The position numbers were made by a program, and so were the translations under genes. Positions 13,384 through 24,299 of a DNA stretch of 64,000 nt are shown here, one piece after another. Origin of the DNA: Nymphaea colorata (taxonomy: Eukaryota; Streptophyta; Magnoliopsida; Nymphaeales; Nymphaeaceae); contig NC_045142.1 in the NCBI RefSeq assembly GCF_008831285.2, forward strand, positions 24,813,876 through 24,877,875. The letters are read 5' to 3'. Position 1 is the first letter of the stretch, and each line of letters begins with the position of its first letter. A model generated the notes under the pieces. The model did no database searches. It saw only the letters and a program-made list of their open reading frames with translations, and was not told the DNA's origin.

Positions 13384-13667
13384 AGATTTATTAGTGGTTG
13401 GACTTTTTAAAAGGCAATTGCATCAAAAGCATCCGTCCATTTGAAAAAAAAAAAGGAAAACGTGACCACTACCCATTCTTAGGAATGTCTTGCATTAAAT
13501 GAAAATAGTCAAGGAATTTCATGATGATGCTTCTTTGGTGGATGCACGATCACTGATCATTCACATAACTCCTTTGTCTGCCATGATTTGGTTTGTTGAT
13601 CCTCTCATAAATAGTGGATTTGAGATCCAAGATAAACAGGGGTAAAGACACATATGGCCATGTGTGG

Positions 13668-13822
13668 GCAATTGCCCATACAGTCCAATAAAGTTTCCAT
13701 GTTTATATACTGGTTGATACCAAATTACATATATATATATATATAGCAATTGCCCATAGAGTCCAATAAAATTTCCATGTTTATATATTGGTTGATATAA
13801 AATTATATATATATATATATAA
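13668..13822. repeat. ~78-bp tandem duplication ending in (TA)n
   Basis: Two head-to-tail copies (13668-13745 and 13746-13822) begin gcaattgcccata and contain tttccatgtttatata and ggttgata. Each ends in its own (TA)n run. They differ by a handful of substitutions. Confidence 0.85.
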
Positions 13823-15341
13823 CATAAATTTGTTTCTTCTTCTTGCATAAAATTAAACATTGCAGATGTAGTGAAAGGTCGCTGTAAGTTTCAATCCCAT
13901 TTATATGCACTTAATAAAGTGGATGCCGACTGCTTTTGTTCATGAGCTCATTGATCTTTAGATGAGTATTTGACAATAAGAATATTACGTTTTCAAAACA
14001 GTTATTTAAAAAGAAAAAACAAAATCTCCAAAGCTTTATAAAAAATGGGCATGATTATATTTAAAGTTTGGTTGTTAGATCTAGAAATAACATCCAACTT
14101 CATACATGTTCCTTTAAACAAGAATATGGTCATATTCAAGTATGTGTTTCAAGAATATTTGTTTCGAGAATATAATGTCCTTCTTGATCTATGCTCACGA
14201 ATATGATTATATCTCCAGGATATATGCAACTGGGCAAGATTTATATTCAAAGTGTGACTATTTGGCAATAATAGCACATCGTTTCTGTTTCAAAAATAAG
14301 GTAAATTCATGAAATTCAGACCAAAAATATTTTTATTTTTTAAATATTTTTTTTAATTTATAAAATGTTTTGACTTTGGGATGATAAGTATCTGGACTTG
14401 AAAGTGACAGGATATAATCGAAGGATTCAGACTCAAATTTAAATTTGAATTGTGGATATAATAAACAATTCTTTCTTAGCTCATCAAGCTCTAGGGGAAA
14501 ATGCGGAGATTTTTTCCTTTTAAATGAATGTTTTGGTAGAAAACACTGTCATTATTAGTTCAAGGCTATTACAAAAATTATTTTTAAAACATTTTTTTTA
14601 ATCATAGAGAACCAAGTGTGTAAATCAAATGGCAAGACTTGATGTATTCCAGGGTGTAGCATGGCTGGTCGTGACGTGTTGTTGACTCATCCTTAGTTTG
14701 ATTCTCATGGGTGTTATTCTTTTGAAGTGTAAACGATGGCATGTGCAACACTCGAGGTACTTGGTGCACGTATAGTCACTCGAGGAAGGTTGATTTTGGC
14801 CTCTCACTAGAGATGCAGGTGTTAAAATTAAAAAATGTATACTTTTAATCTAAATAATATATAAATATAATTAATCGTAATAAAAATATTATAGTTATAT
14901 ATATATAAATAGAAATAATAATAAAACTATCTTATCGAGCAAAACCGAGCTTAGTCGAGCCCACTCTAGCCAGCTTCATAATTTATTAGGTTGACCCAAT
15001 CCTTTTTTTGGGGCTTGAGCCCGACACCCAGTTGGGCCGTTTCCGGGCCCAATGCCGGCGCTTAGCCTTGAGGGTTTGACACATGTAGTTAGCTCAATGA
15101 GTAAAAGGCGAAATAAAAAACTTTTGTAAGGATGGTATAGGCAACTGCTTATCATTGGGAAAAGCATGCTTCAGCATCTAGTAGCTAGGTGCTTGGCCTT
15201 ATTGAGACTCACTTTTATCTACAAATTCAATATCATGAACCATACTGGGACTCAATTTTATCTACAAACTCAAAATCATGAACTTTTATTCATCACAACC
15301 TTCTCACACACAGATTTGGCCCTCAACAGCAGAAATTCATG

Positions 15342-15342
<1 letters not shown>

Positions 15343-15397
<55 letters not shown>
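15343..15397. repeat. (TA)n microsatellite
   Basis: Uninterrupted TA run of about 55 bp. Unlike the LINE tails, its left flank does not match the LINE 3' UTR. Confidence 0.95.
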
Positions 15398-15403
<6 letters not shown>

Positions 15404-16682
15404 ATTTGAAAATTTATTTCAATTTTTGAAACCAATTTTACTTATCATTGAGAAAAAGAGAAAGAGAGAAAGGGAGATATCCATCCATCCATTCGACTTC
15501 TCACATACACAGGTTCTCAACAACCGGAGAAATTTATATTTCATAAAGAAAGTCAACAACTACAACAATCTTTTAAAGGTTCATCGAGATGATTTGCCTT
15601 CGGATGTGACCCAGTACTTATCCTGTGGGGTACGTCACAAGGTAAATTTTATGCCGAAAATTTACAAACGTAAAACCCATATTTATCTTGAAGGGTTTCA
15701 GGGTAGATTTTGAAGCGATTATTTACAATGCAAATTCTATTTTAAACTCGGGTAATTTTTCCAAAAAAAAGTGTATCACGTTTCTTATCAAACAAATGAT
15801 ACTTAAGTTTTACGTGAAAAGCAACCTTATAAATATACAAAAACATTGAAACCAATTTTACTGTTCATTCATTCATGGCATGAGAGAGAGAGAGAGAGAT
15901 TATGGTAGGTGGGTCATATTAAAGGCTAGGAGGGATAAGGATGCTCCAAATAATTAGCGAGTCGTACGCCCATCCAACAACTCATCATGTCCGCAACGTA
16001 TATGATATTCTCAACTACTCTGGATAACTTTCAACTTGGGTATTGAAATCTTTATTTTTTTTTTTTCCATCTAAATAATTGATGTCACACTCTTATAACA
16101 AGGTGAACAAACGACACTCTTCCCCTTATTTTTTTTTTCATAAAATATGAATAAAAACAAAACAATGGTTTTTTTTTTTTTAGTTATCCATGTGAGCAGA
16201 TAAGTGGGTGAGCATCTATCTTTGTCCCCCATATCGAGATAAAAGGAATCTTTTATCCGGATAATTCTATGGGCAGCAAGTGGGTTTGGAGAAGCCCTTG
16301 GTTTCTCTCTCCGCTTTATGAGGCCCCAAGGTGAAATGGGGTGGGCACGCTGCTGGCCCACGGCTATACCATTATTTGCATCCGATTTGAAATTTTGGAG
16401 ATCCCATCAAACAAGACGTGTTTGATGGCTTGATGTTTAAGATCTGAGGGTCGGATCTGCTAGCACAACCATAGTTTTAGCAAACCAAAGTGGGGATTTT
16501 AAATCCTCAAAATACATGAATGGGAAGGACCTATCTCTTGTGCCCATCACAAATCTACGCAGGAACCAGCTGCTGCTCCCACCTGAGAAAGAGATAGAGA
16601 GAGAGAGAGAGAGTGAGTGAAAAAGGGTAAGGAAGTGCGTATGTGTGTTCCATAATCAAGCCCTCAATAGAGGGTTTTCATA

Positions 16683-17220
16683 TATATATATATAGAAAGA
16701 GAGAGAGAGAAAGAGAGCCGATAAAATGGGAATATATAACAAAATTTGGGGACAACAGGTCCCCTAGGTACATCCGCAAAAAACAAACCGCAAAAACAGA
16801 ATCAGGAAGAGGAAATATACAATACAATGCACAGAAAAATAAGAGAGAGAGAAAAGGCGGCGCGGCATAGTCACCCAGTCGCAGACGGACAGCGGCGCTT
16901 CAACCGAATGGCAAACTAGACATCTCCTTGCACAAGACGAGCCACATAATCTGGCGAAGAGAAGGTGTCCCTAAAGACTCTGTTGTTGCGCTCCTCCCAA
17001 ATGCGCCACCAAGTTGAAATGAGCCACGGCCTCCAGACATGACCCCAGAAAGCAGTCAGGTGGGGGGAAGGACAAAAGAGGAAGAAAGAATACAAAGCAA
17101 CCATCGGCCATGGGTACTGAGAGAAAGAATCACCTACTCCTTACAACTCATGAGCCAATCAAACAACAGGGAGAAAGGCATCGAAAGGGAAAAAGAAACT
17201 GAAGCTCTGCACCTTATGGC
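16683..17220 (-). mobile_element. LINE 3' end with (TA)n tail, second copy
   Basis: Reverse-strand copy of the LINE at 5150-5589. On the minus strand it reads LTAFWGHVWRPWLISTWW, then RIWEERNNRVFRDTFSSPD, then VARLVQGDV, before a TAG that interrupts the frame. The 3' UTR follows, and the copy ends in a TATATA run at 16680-16694. It is 5'-truncated near 17220. The internal stop shows it is dead. Confidence 0.75.
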
Positions 17221-17252
17221 TACTGGGGTCGAGTGTGTAAAGTGCAAAGACT

Positions 17253-17390
17253 ATATATATATATATAAAGAGAGAGAAAACCGATAAAATGAGAATGCAT
17301 AACACAATTTGGATGTAAGAAGTTCCTTAAATACAAGAACAAACCGCAAAAGTAAAACAAATGAATGAAACATACAAGACACTAACACAA
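17253..17390 (-). mobile_element. LINE tail fragment, third copy
   Basis: A short reverse-strand fragment with only the 3' UTR of the same LINE (TTTGCGGTTTGTT, then a gap, then TCATTTTATCGG) ending in TATATA at 17253-17267. It abuts the 5' end of the previous copy, so two independent insertions sit side by side in the same orientation. Confidence 0.65.
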
Positions 17391-17399
17391 TAAACCAGA

Positions 17400-18240
17400 G
17401 TAAAAATGGGGTGGGGGAGGGAAGAGAGAGGGATAAAGATGAGAGGCTCTGGGGGTCATGAAATGAGATTTTTGATGACGGCCGGTTCTAAGATCCAAGA
17501 TTTCATATCCCTACGAGGCCAACAAGCACACCCTGTATTTTGCTACTTAATGTGGTTTCAAATTCACAGTATTGAAATATAATATTTGTTCAAAAAGTAG
17601 TCTCACAAGGGATAAATTCTAAATCAGCTTTAGATATAGTCGAATGCTACTTAACATAGATCTAAAAATACACAATGCCCAAATCTACTAATGTAAAGAA
17701 TTATAGTAAAATCCATGGTATATTACTTTTTTGCATTGAGAACAGTTGAATTTAAGATCCGAGAGTGGGTTTAATCTTGAATCTATGGTTCTCAAATCAC
17801 AATGATCTCAAATCGTATGCAATCAAACGCCTCCTAACAATGAAAGACAAGTACTTTACCACCCATTCAAGTGAATGAATCAAAAACTTCAATCTGATGG
17901 ATGAAAAAATAAAACTTCAAAAAAAATCTTCGTCAAAAGAAAGAGGCATATCAAGAATTTGAGATCTTTATCTTTAGATAAAAGTTTTCATCTACCAAGA
18001 ACCTGACACCAGACATACGTCAGTAAAGCCGTGCAGGCTTTCGCATTAAAAAGGCCACTCGCCAATCCCCGAGCAGAGGAGATTTCGTGTCTTTCCGTGT
18101 GTGTGCTCACTCTTTGCGCCGTCCGGGGCTCTCGGGGCTCTCTGGCAGTGGCTGGCTATGCTCCACGAACCAAGATATTTTCTGCTGTGCGAGATTGATG
18201 AGCTGGCTAGTCATGTGATCACCGACCCCACTGTAATAAT
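17400..18240. other. Intergenic / USP upstream region
   Basis: No gene recognised. An open frame beginning at 18101 runs into the USP start region but shows no family resemblance and is probably chance coding over the USP promoter and 5' UTR. Confidence 0.5.
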
Positions 18241-18252
18241 CTGCGATCTTCT

Positions 18253-18264
18253 TACATTATATAT
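18253..18264 (+). promoter_or_regulatory. Candidate TATA box of the USP gene
   Basis: The string acattatatatg lies about 65 bp upstream of the USP ATG. A start site about 30 bp downstream would leave a short purine-rich leader (gaagaagaaggagg) before the ATG. Position and composition fit, but this is unproven. Confidence 0.35.
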
Positions 18265-18323
18265 GTGGAATCGCATTTCTGCAGTGATAGCGAGAGTGAA
18301 GAAGAAGAAGGAGGAGGAGGAAG

Positions 18324-21059
18324 ATGGAGAAAGAGAGATCGGTGTTCATAGTAGGGATTGATGAAAGCAAGCAGAGCTTCCATGCTCTTGAGTGGGCGTT
18401 AGATAGTTTCTTCGCTCCTTTTTCACAAGAAACTCTTCCCTACAAGCTTGTCATCCTCCATGTCAGGCCCGTTGTTTCTTCCTATGTTGGCATGGCTGGC
18501 CCTGGTACGTCAACCTTCTTCTTCTTCTTCTTCTTCCTGCGGATTTTTTGTGTTTATGCTGTCGTGCAATACTGTTTTTCGACCAAGAAGGACTTCAATG
18601 GCTTCTGATTTGTGCTAAAAGATAGGCACCTCTTTCTAGGGCTCCTGCAGATTGGTGGTTTGAACTGGAACCACCTTGGCCCCCTTTTCTTTTCTTCCGC
18701 TTCCTCATTCACTTTTAGATTGTTCTGGTGGATGTTGTTGGAAAAGATTTTGTTCAATTTCGCTCTTCCCCTGTTTCTTTATCGAGTTCAACAGTTTTAG
18801 GCTCTGTGAATGTTCATTTTTTCTTGGGGTTGGTCCTGTTATGCTTTTGTAAAACGAGAAACAAGTTGGGATTTGCCATTGTTGATCTTTTAAGTATGAT
18901 GGTAGTTCTGTTAAAGATACAATATATTTTCGATTTACGGGTTTTCAGATACCATATTTCAGATTTTTCATTTTTTGTAGAACATTCAATTGCTTTTTTT
19001 TTCTTCATCTTCACACTGTATTTGTATATCAAATATTTTTCTTTTCAAGATCAAATATCAGTGTCTCTGATCATGATAAAGCTTGATGATTATGTTCTTT
19101 TCTTCTTCAGCAAATCCGTCTGATCCAAAAAATACAAGTTAGCAAATAGGCAATGCTAAACATATCCATACAGATGCCAGCAGCAGCAAGAGATGCACAC
19201 TTGGCTAGAGTTGGAGTCAAGATCATCGAGTTGAAGAAGCTCGAGTTTAATACCCTCTATTAACATAATCTCACATGAGTTTGTAACTGCCTATCTCCAT
19301 TTTGTCTAGGACTAAGCAAATACAAGCACAGGGATGCATGCGTATGTGTGTGTGGTTTGATCTGGTGCTTTATTAGCTTATGCTATTTTCTTGAACGTTT
19401 GTTTTTTTGAATTTATAGGTGCTAGTGATATCTTGCCAATGGTAGAGCATGATCTACATGCTTCAGCTACCAAAGTTACAGAAAGAGCTAGAGAGATCTG
19501 CGTTTCAAAATCAGTAAGATTTTCTTTCACATCATTTTCATTATTGCAATGCTATTGGTTCTCAATTTCCATCACAGTTGGTTACTTGTTTAGCTCATAA
19601 AGTTTTTCATAAATGTGTTTATTAACCAACTAAAAGGAAATGTCAGTAACTCAAAAGTATGACGAAATATATAATGAAACATTAAATGCTATGACAGCAA
19701 AAAAAAAAAAGCTTATTCTTCTCTCTTTATGAGAAAGGAAGAGGTGATAGTAAACCACAAGAACATAAAAAAAGGGGCATCTTTGCCTTCTAATCAAAAA
19801 ATGGTGCAAAAACATAAATTAAGGGGCTGTCCCTTGCCACATGGCCAGAACTGGTCGTGTCCTTAAGTAGGTGTATGAGCGACCTCAAGAGTTTTACCAA
19901 TTGGAAACTTGTACATGTGCAGCAACTTGCAAATATATATATATATATAGATATATAAGAAAACCGGGTTCTGATTCTAATAATTCAGACAATTGAGTTT
20001 ATTTCTCTCTTTATAAAATGCTCAATAATGAGTATTCAATGAAGAAAGAAATAAGCTTAAAGATTAAAGTTATTAAGATTTGTACAAGTGAAGATTCTTT
20101 GTCCTTGTGTGGACACTTTTCGAAAATAAAGACTTGACAACTGTAAAGATAATTGATTGTTGTCCACCTTTTTAAAAGCTAGATTTGCCATTAGAACCTG
20201 TAAGGCATTTGGCCTTGTTCATCGGACTGCTCTTAATGGTATCTTATGGTGATCTGCTGTTAGTTGTTGAATCTCATTATAAGATGAATATGTTTAATAT
20301 TGTCTGCCAATTTGTGAAGACATCAAGTTATATATAGTGGTGGATGCATGTGTAGGTTACCGATTTTACTACTGAAGTGAAGGAAGGCGATGCCAGGAAT
20401 GTCCTTTGCGAGGCAGTTGAAAGGCATCATGCAAGCATGTTAATTGTGGGCAGCCATGGATATGGAGCAATCAAAAGGTAAGTGAAACCAAATGTAGACT
20501 TCACGCAGAACTTTTTTTAGGCCGACTATGTCATATAGTTTGATAATCACCGTTTGCTGCTAGTGTCAATTAGATGTCTACTGTTCGTGTTTCTTGATTA
20601 CCTCTCGCTAGCTCAGTGGATACTGTATTTTCCTTTTTCTTGTTTCATTAGAGTGAAACAAAAGCTTTTCAAGTTGGACAGAACAATATAGAAGAAGTAC
20701 ATGTTTTCAAAAAATTCAAGATAATAAGCTTGTTTTACAACAAAAGCTAGGCCTGTATCAGAAAAACAAAAGAAATGAAGCCTGTTTTTGAGCTTCCAAC
20801 AAGTGGGTAGAAAAATTTTTACCAAACAGAGGCTAGCTGTCGTACCATCATTAATTGAGAGGTAAAGAAGGGGTTTTTTTCTTGGGTTGTCTCCCCACCA
20901 ACCCAAAAAGGAAAAGGAGGAGGAGAAGAAGAAAAGAAAAAAAGAAAGGAGGGTAAGTGAATTTTTTTAGAATTCAGAAAATGTTGCTGAAACCATAAAC
21001 TTAACTGGGAGCTATATGTTGCTAATGCACTATCTCCCTCTTTTGAAACGTTGCATTTG

Positions 21060-21117
<58 letters not shown>

Positions 21118-21643
21118 TTTGGGTTTTAATAATGTTTTTATAATAAGCAAAAATGAATGGCTCCCACGGCATCAACATTTTGATAATAAAAAAGTTAGTA
21201 TTTTTCATAAAAACAACTTGATTCAAACCTAAAATAAGTGAAGAGGCCCATTCAGGAACAAGAAAATGGCATCGCGATTTGGATCTTGATGAAACAATAC
21301 ATCAATCAAAAAATCAAAAGAATACATCAATAAAAAGATGTTCAGTGAATTATAACAAAATAGATTTTATAAATATATTTTTTTAGCAAAAAATTGAAGG
21401 GTCAGGTTTTCATTCCTCACCTAAGTGTTTGTTTTTTATTAATTTCTCTTATATATATATACATTCTTTTTTCTTTTGCTTTGATTTACTTAAGTTAAAA
21501 TTTCAGTTACTAGGTGTCATAGCATCTTACCAGGGGTTTACTTAATGGAATTTGGGTGCAGGGCTGTGTTGGGGAGCGTAAGTGATTACTGCGCTCATCA
21601 TGCTCACTGCACCGTGATGATTGTTAAGATGCCCAAGGTTTAA
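18324..21643 (+). CDS. Universal stress protein (USP/UspA family)
   Basis: Four exons, 18324-18504, 19419-19513, 20356-20477 and 21562-21643, join in phase to 159 residues, the normal length for single-domain plant USPs. The N-terminal strand and turn read FIVGIDESKQSFHALEWALD. The ATP-binding signature G-x2-G-x9-G-S is complete: G124 and G127 in VGSHGYGAIKR, then G137-S138 in AVLGSVSDYC. The protein ends CTVMIVKMPKV. By family knowledge it should be a soluble, ATP-binding, dimer-forming stress protein (Rossmann-like alpha/beta fold, PF00582) with no enzymatic role that can be assigned. All introns are GT-AG. The third contains a (CT)n microsatellite and the first two contain no repeats of note. 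No lesion is seen, so the gene should be functional. Confidence 0.92.
21063..21112. repeat. (CT)n microsatellite in USP intron 3
   Basis: Uninterrupted CT run of about 50 bp within the last USP intron. Confidence 0.95.
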
Positions 21644-21949
21644 GCACTAGACTGGTCGTTGCGAACCAGCTCTGTGCTTCATCTGCTGTTCATTGCAAGC
21701 TCTTTTGTAATCCATATGTATCGATTTCGCACGACTTGGACGTAATTTTTGATGATTACACGTTGATCTTCGCAGACCATTTGAGACATACTTTAAATTT
21801 TAGTAGCTTCATGAAATCTATTTGTGAATGAGTTATTTCTCTCCATACTAAAAGACCTATCAAATGAAGCAGTTTGGGATTGCAATTAGGGGCACCAGCT
21901 AGTCTATTTAAGATATTCTTAAGGGGGTTGGTGTGGTAGGGGAGGGGGC

Positions 21950-22094
21950 TGGTAGGCGGCTAGCCACTTTCAGTTTCAAATTCTTAAGGCGTCAACTCTT
22001 TGTGCTATAAAAAGGAAGCCTCCTGGTAGGCGGTTAGTTTCAGTTTCGAATTCTTAAGGTGTCAACTCTTTGTGCTATAAAAAAGAAACCCTAG
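21950..22094. repeat. ~72-bp tandem duplication carrying TATAAAAA
   Basis: Two head-to-tail copies (about 21950-22023 and 22024-22094) share tggtaggcggt/ctag, then tttcagtttc, then attcttaagg, then gtcaactctttgtgctataa and a run of A. Copy 2 lacks a short stretch near its start. Each copy contains a TATA-like ctataaaaa. Confidence 0.85.
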
Positions 22095-22099
22095 GGTTG

Positions 22100-23200
22100 G
22101 GTCGGAGCTTCGACTCTTTTTTGGGTGGTATGATGAAATCTTCCTCTAGCTCACCAAGACGTAGTCGATTTAAGACAACCAAACATAATGGAATTTAGAT
22201 CAAATTTAAATTTGGTATACAAGCGCACTTGAGTTTTAAATAAGCCTTTTAATATGACATTAGAAAGCATTTTACAGTAAATCCAACCTATTTGCAACCC
22301 TAATCACGATTTTCTAATCTAACCCATTTGCAATCTTAGTCACAATTCTCTTGGTAAACTTTTAATTGGTTTGAAATTCAGAACTGTATTTTGCAAGTAA
22401 ACGTCTTCATGACCCTGACACTGAAATATGGTTAGAGACCTGGACAAAATGTTAACGTTGATTTGGGATTGGAACAATCAAGTAACCAACATAGTAAGGA
22501 ACGCTCCCTTAAAAACTCAACAAGTCTATCTTAGTTTTGGGGTTTCATGATCCTGACTCCTGAGAGAGAGGCCCTAGAAATATAGCAACTCAAGAAGCGT
22601 CCAGCTCTAGAAATATTGCAACAAGACGATGTGCCCGTAAGTTAGAACATCGAATTACATAGCATGTTCAACCTCAGACTAGCTAGTGCAGATCTTATAA
22701 ACAAACAAAGGAAAGATTTAACAAGCAAAACATTTTGAATTTCAACAGCTATAAAACATTTTGAATTTCAAGCACAAGTACCACAAGGAAAACCGATGCC
22801 ATAGGGGAAGTAATACAGTTTTATAATCACCATCGTGCATCCGTCTGTATCAGACACATTGCATTCTAGAATAGCAACAATAGATTCACCAACATTAAAA
22901 TTTAAGCAGAGCTGCAGATAATATTGTTACTGTAGCAGAAAAGAAGACAGTAGCTTATGGACATCATTAAGAAACACATGCACACGCACAGATACAAGTA
23001 GTGAAGTGAAAATGTTTGAAGTCAAGCAAGCCCAATCAAGAAGTTGTTCTTGTTCTCTTTCTTCCAATACACACTCCAAGCAGATTTTCTTGTATCAAAT
23101 CGAGGAAACCCCAGCACCTTTACCCAAGTAAAACATCTGAAAATCACATTCAGATCTTGATCTACATCAAAATTGTTTGCTTGCAACAACCAGAAGTGAA
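22100..23200. other. Intergenic stretch between USP and TCTP remnant
   Basis: No gene recognised. The part nearest 23200 would be the 3' UTR of the ancestral TCTP gene (minus strand). The rest is AT-rich without clear repeats. Confidence 0.45.
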
Positions 23201-23432
23201 CCTGTGAGCCTGAAGGTATGCTAATTCAATGCAACGACATCAGTATCAAAAGCGCCCATCCAGCTCAAAGCCAGACACTCACAGCTGAAGGTCTTAAGCT
23301 TAGAGAGGAGAAATTTGGTAGCTTCTTCAATGTGTTTCTTGAATAGTTCCTGCTTCTCCTCATCCAACTTGGGAGTAAATGCCTTAATGTGACGCTTCAT
23401 ATAAGTCACAAACTGCTTGATCGTCAACACCT

Positions 23433-23437
23433 TCGTC
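23433..23437. repeat. Target-site duplication TCGTC (left)
   Basis: The five bases TCGTC directly precede the left LTR boundary and match 29401-29405 after the right LTR. The 5-bp length is typical of copia integrases. Confidence 0.9.
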
Positions 23438-23912
23438 TGTTGGGATTTCTCCCCATAACGCATATACAAAACCAAACGTATATACCCTAAACAGGATCAT
23501 GCTCATGCTAAATCATTGAAATAAACGAAACCTTAAACTGAAGCAGAAGCGTACCTGAATCCATCTGATATGGTGCACGGGAAGATCGCAGCAGGGTCTT
23601 CCAGGGTACGTGCGGCGCGCTTGAGGTCTCTCTCAGATGGGGAAGAGGAAAACCCTAGAAACCAATGTTTCAGGCAACCATTGCACGACCCCAGGGACCA
23701 CTACCATTTTTATAATAAGGACAATTACGGATTCCACCCATCAAAGAGTCTGTAATTCCGTACTGGTATCTATACATTTCAAAATTACCCCATACCATCT
23801 AAAATGACGTAATATCCCGAAATACAATCACTTAAGCGGATATTTACATTAAGACAGCCATAATGTCTGAAATTCCTCATAGACATATGCCGGCCCACCA
23901 AATGATCTTTCA
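23438..23912 (-). repeat. copia 3' LTR (475 bp)
   Basis: In sense orientation it starts TGAAAGATCATTTGG and ends AAATCCCAACA. It has the same length as the other LTR and differs from it at 12 positions by my reading (11 transitions), about 2.5%. Confidence 0.95.
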
Positions 23913-23926
23913 ATCTCCCACTTGGG
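23913..23926 (-). promoter_or_regulatory. Polypurine tract of the copia element
   Basis: The sense strand reads CCCAAGTGGGAGAT directly before the 3' LTR. The purine run AAGTGGGAGA is the plus-strand priming site expected at this position. Confidence 0.8.
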
Positions 23927-24299
23927 CCAAATATGTCTTAATACATTCAGACATTACATAAAACCTTAGGAACTCATAATTGCTATCTTATAAACGTCAT
24001 TTTCACCAATCTCGTCCATGACCATATCAACACAGAACCAAAGCGGCTTTCACTATAATAAAATTAACTAAACCTTCAATGATCACAAATGTTAACATAA
24101 TCAATGACATAGATCTGATATGGATGTATAGCATGAGAATTACATGCAATGTGATTACAACATGTCTATTCTCAACTGGTCCAACTTTAAAACATTATGG
24201 AGATCAAAACATAAACACAGAATGGAACCAAAAAACTTTAAACTTTATTCTGCAGAAAACTGAATATGTGTCCATACATTAGAGCAAACAAAATACAAA

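Larger units (their letters stand above)
12351..16640. other. Intergenic stretch with microsatellites, no gene seen
   Basis: AT-rich DNA with (GA)n at 13353-13380, a 78-bp tandem duplication at 13668-13822, (TA)n at 15343-15397 and short GA runs near 15882 and 16590. Short, weakly tRNA-like strings (around 13150-13210 and 14640-14750) suggest old SINE debris but are not convincing. No conserved coding sequence was recognised. Confidence 0.5.

Noticed and set aside
14630..14760. SINE-like strings (tagcatggctggtc and gtttgattctc)
   Set aside because: Boxes are weak and no repeat partner or target duplication was found in the window.
18101..18361. 86-codon frame overlapping the USP start
   Set aside because: Out of frame with USP. 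The USP ATG at 18324 gives the conserved VGIDES start.
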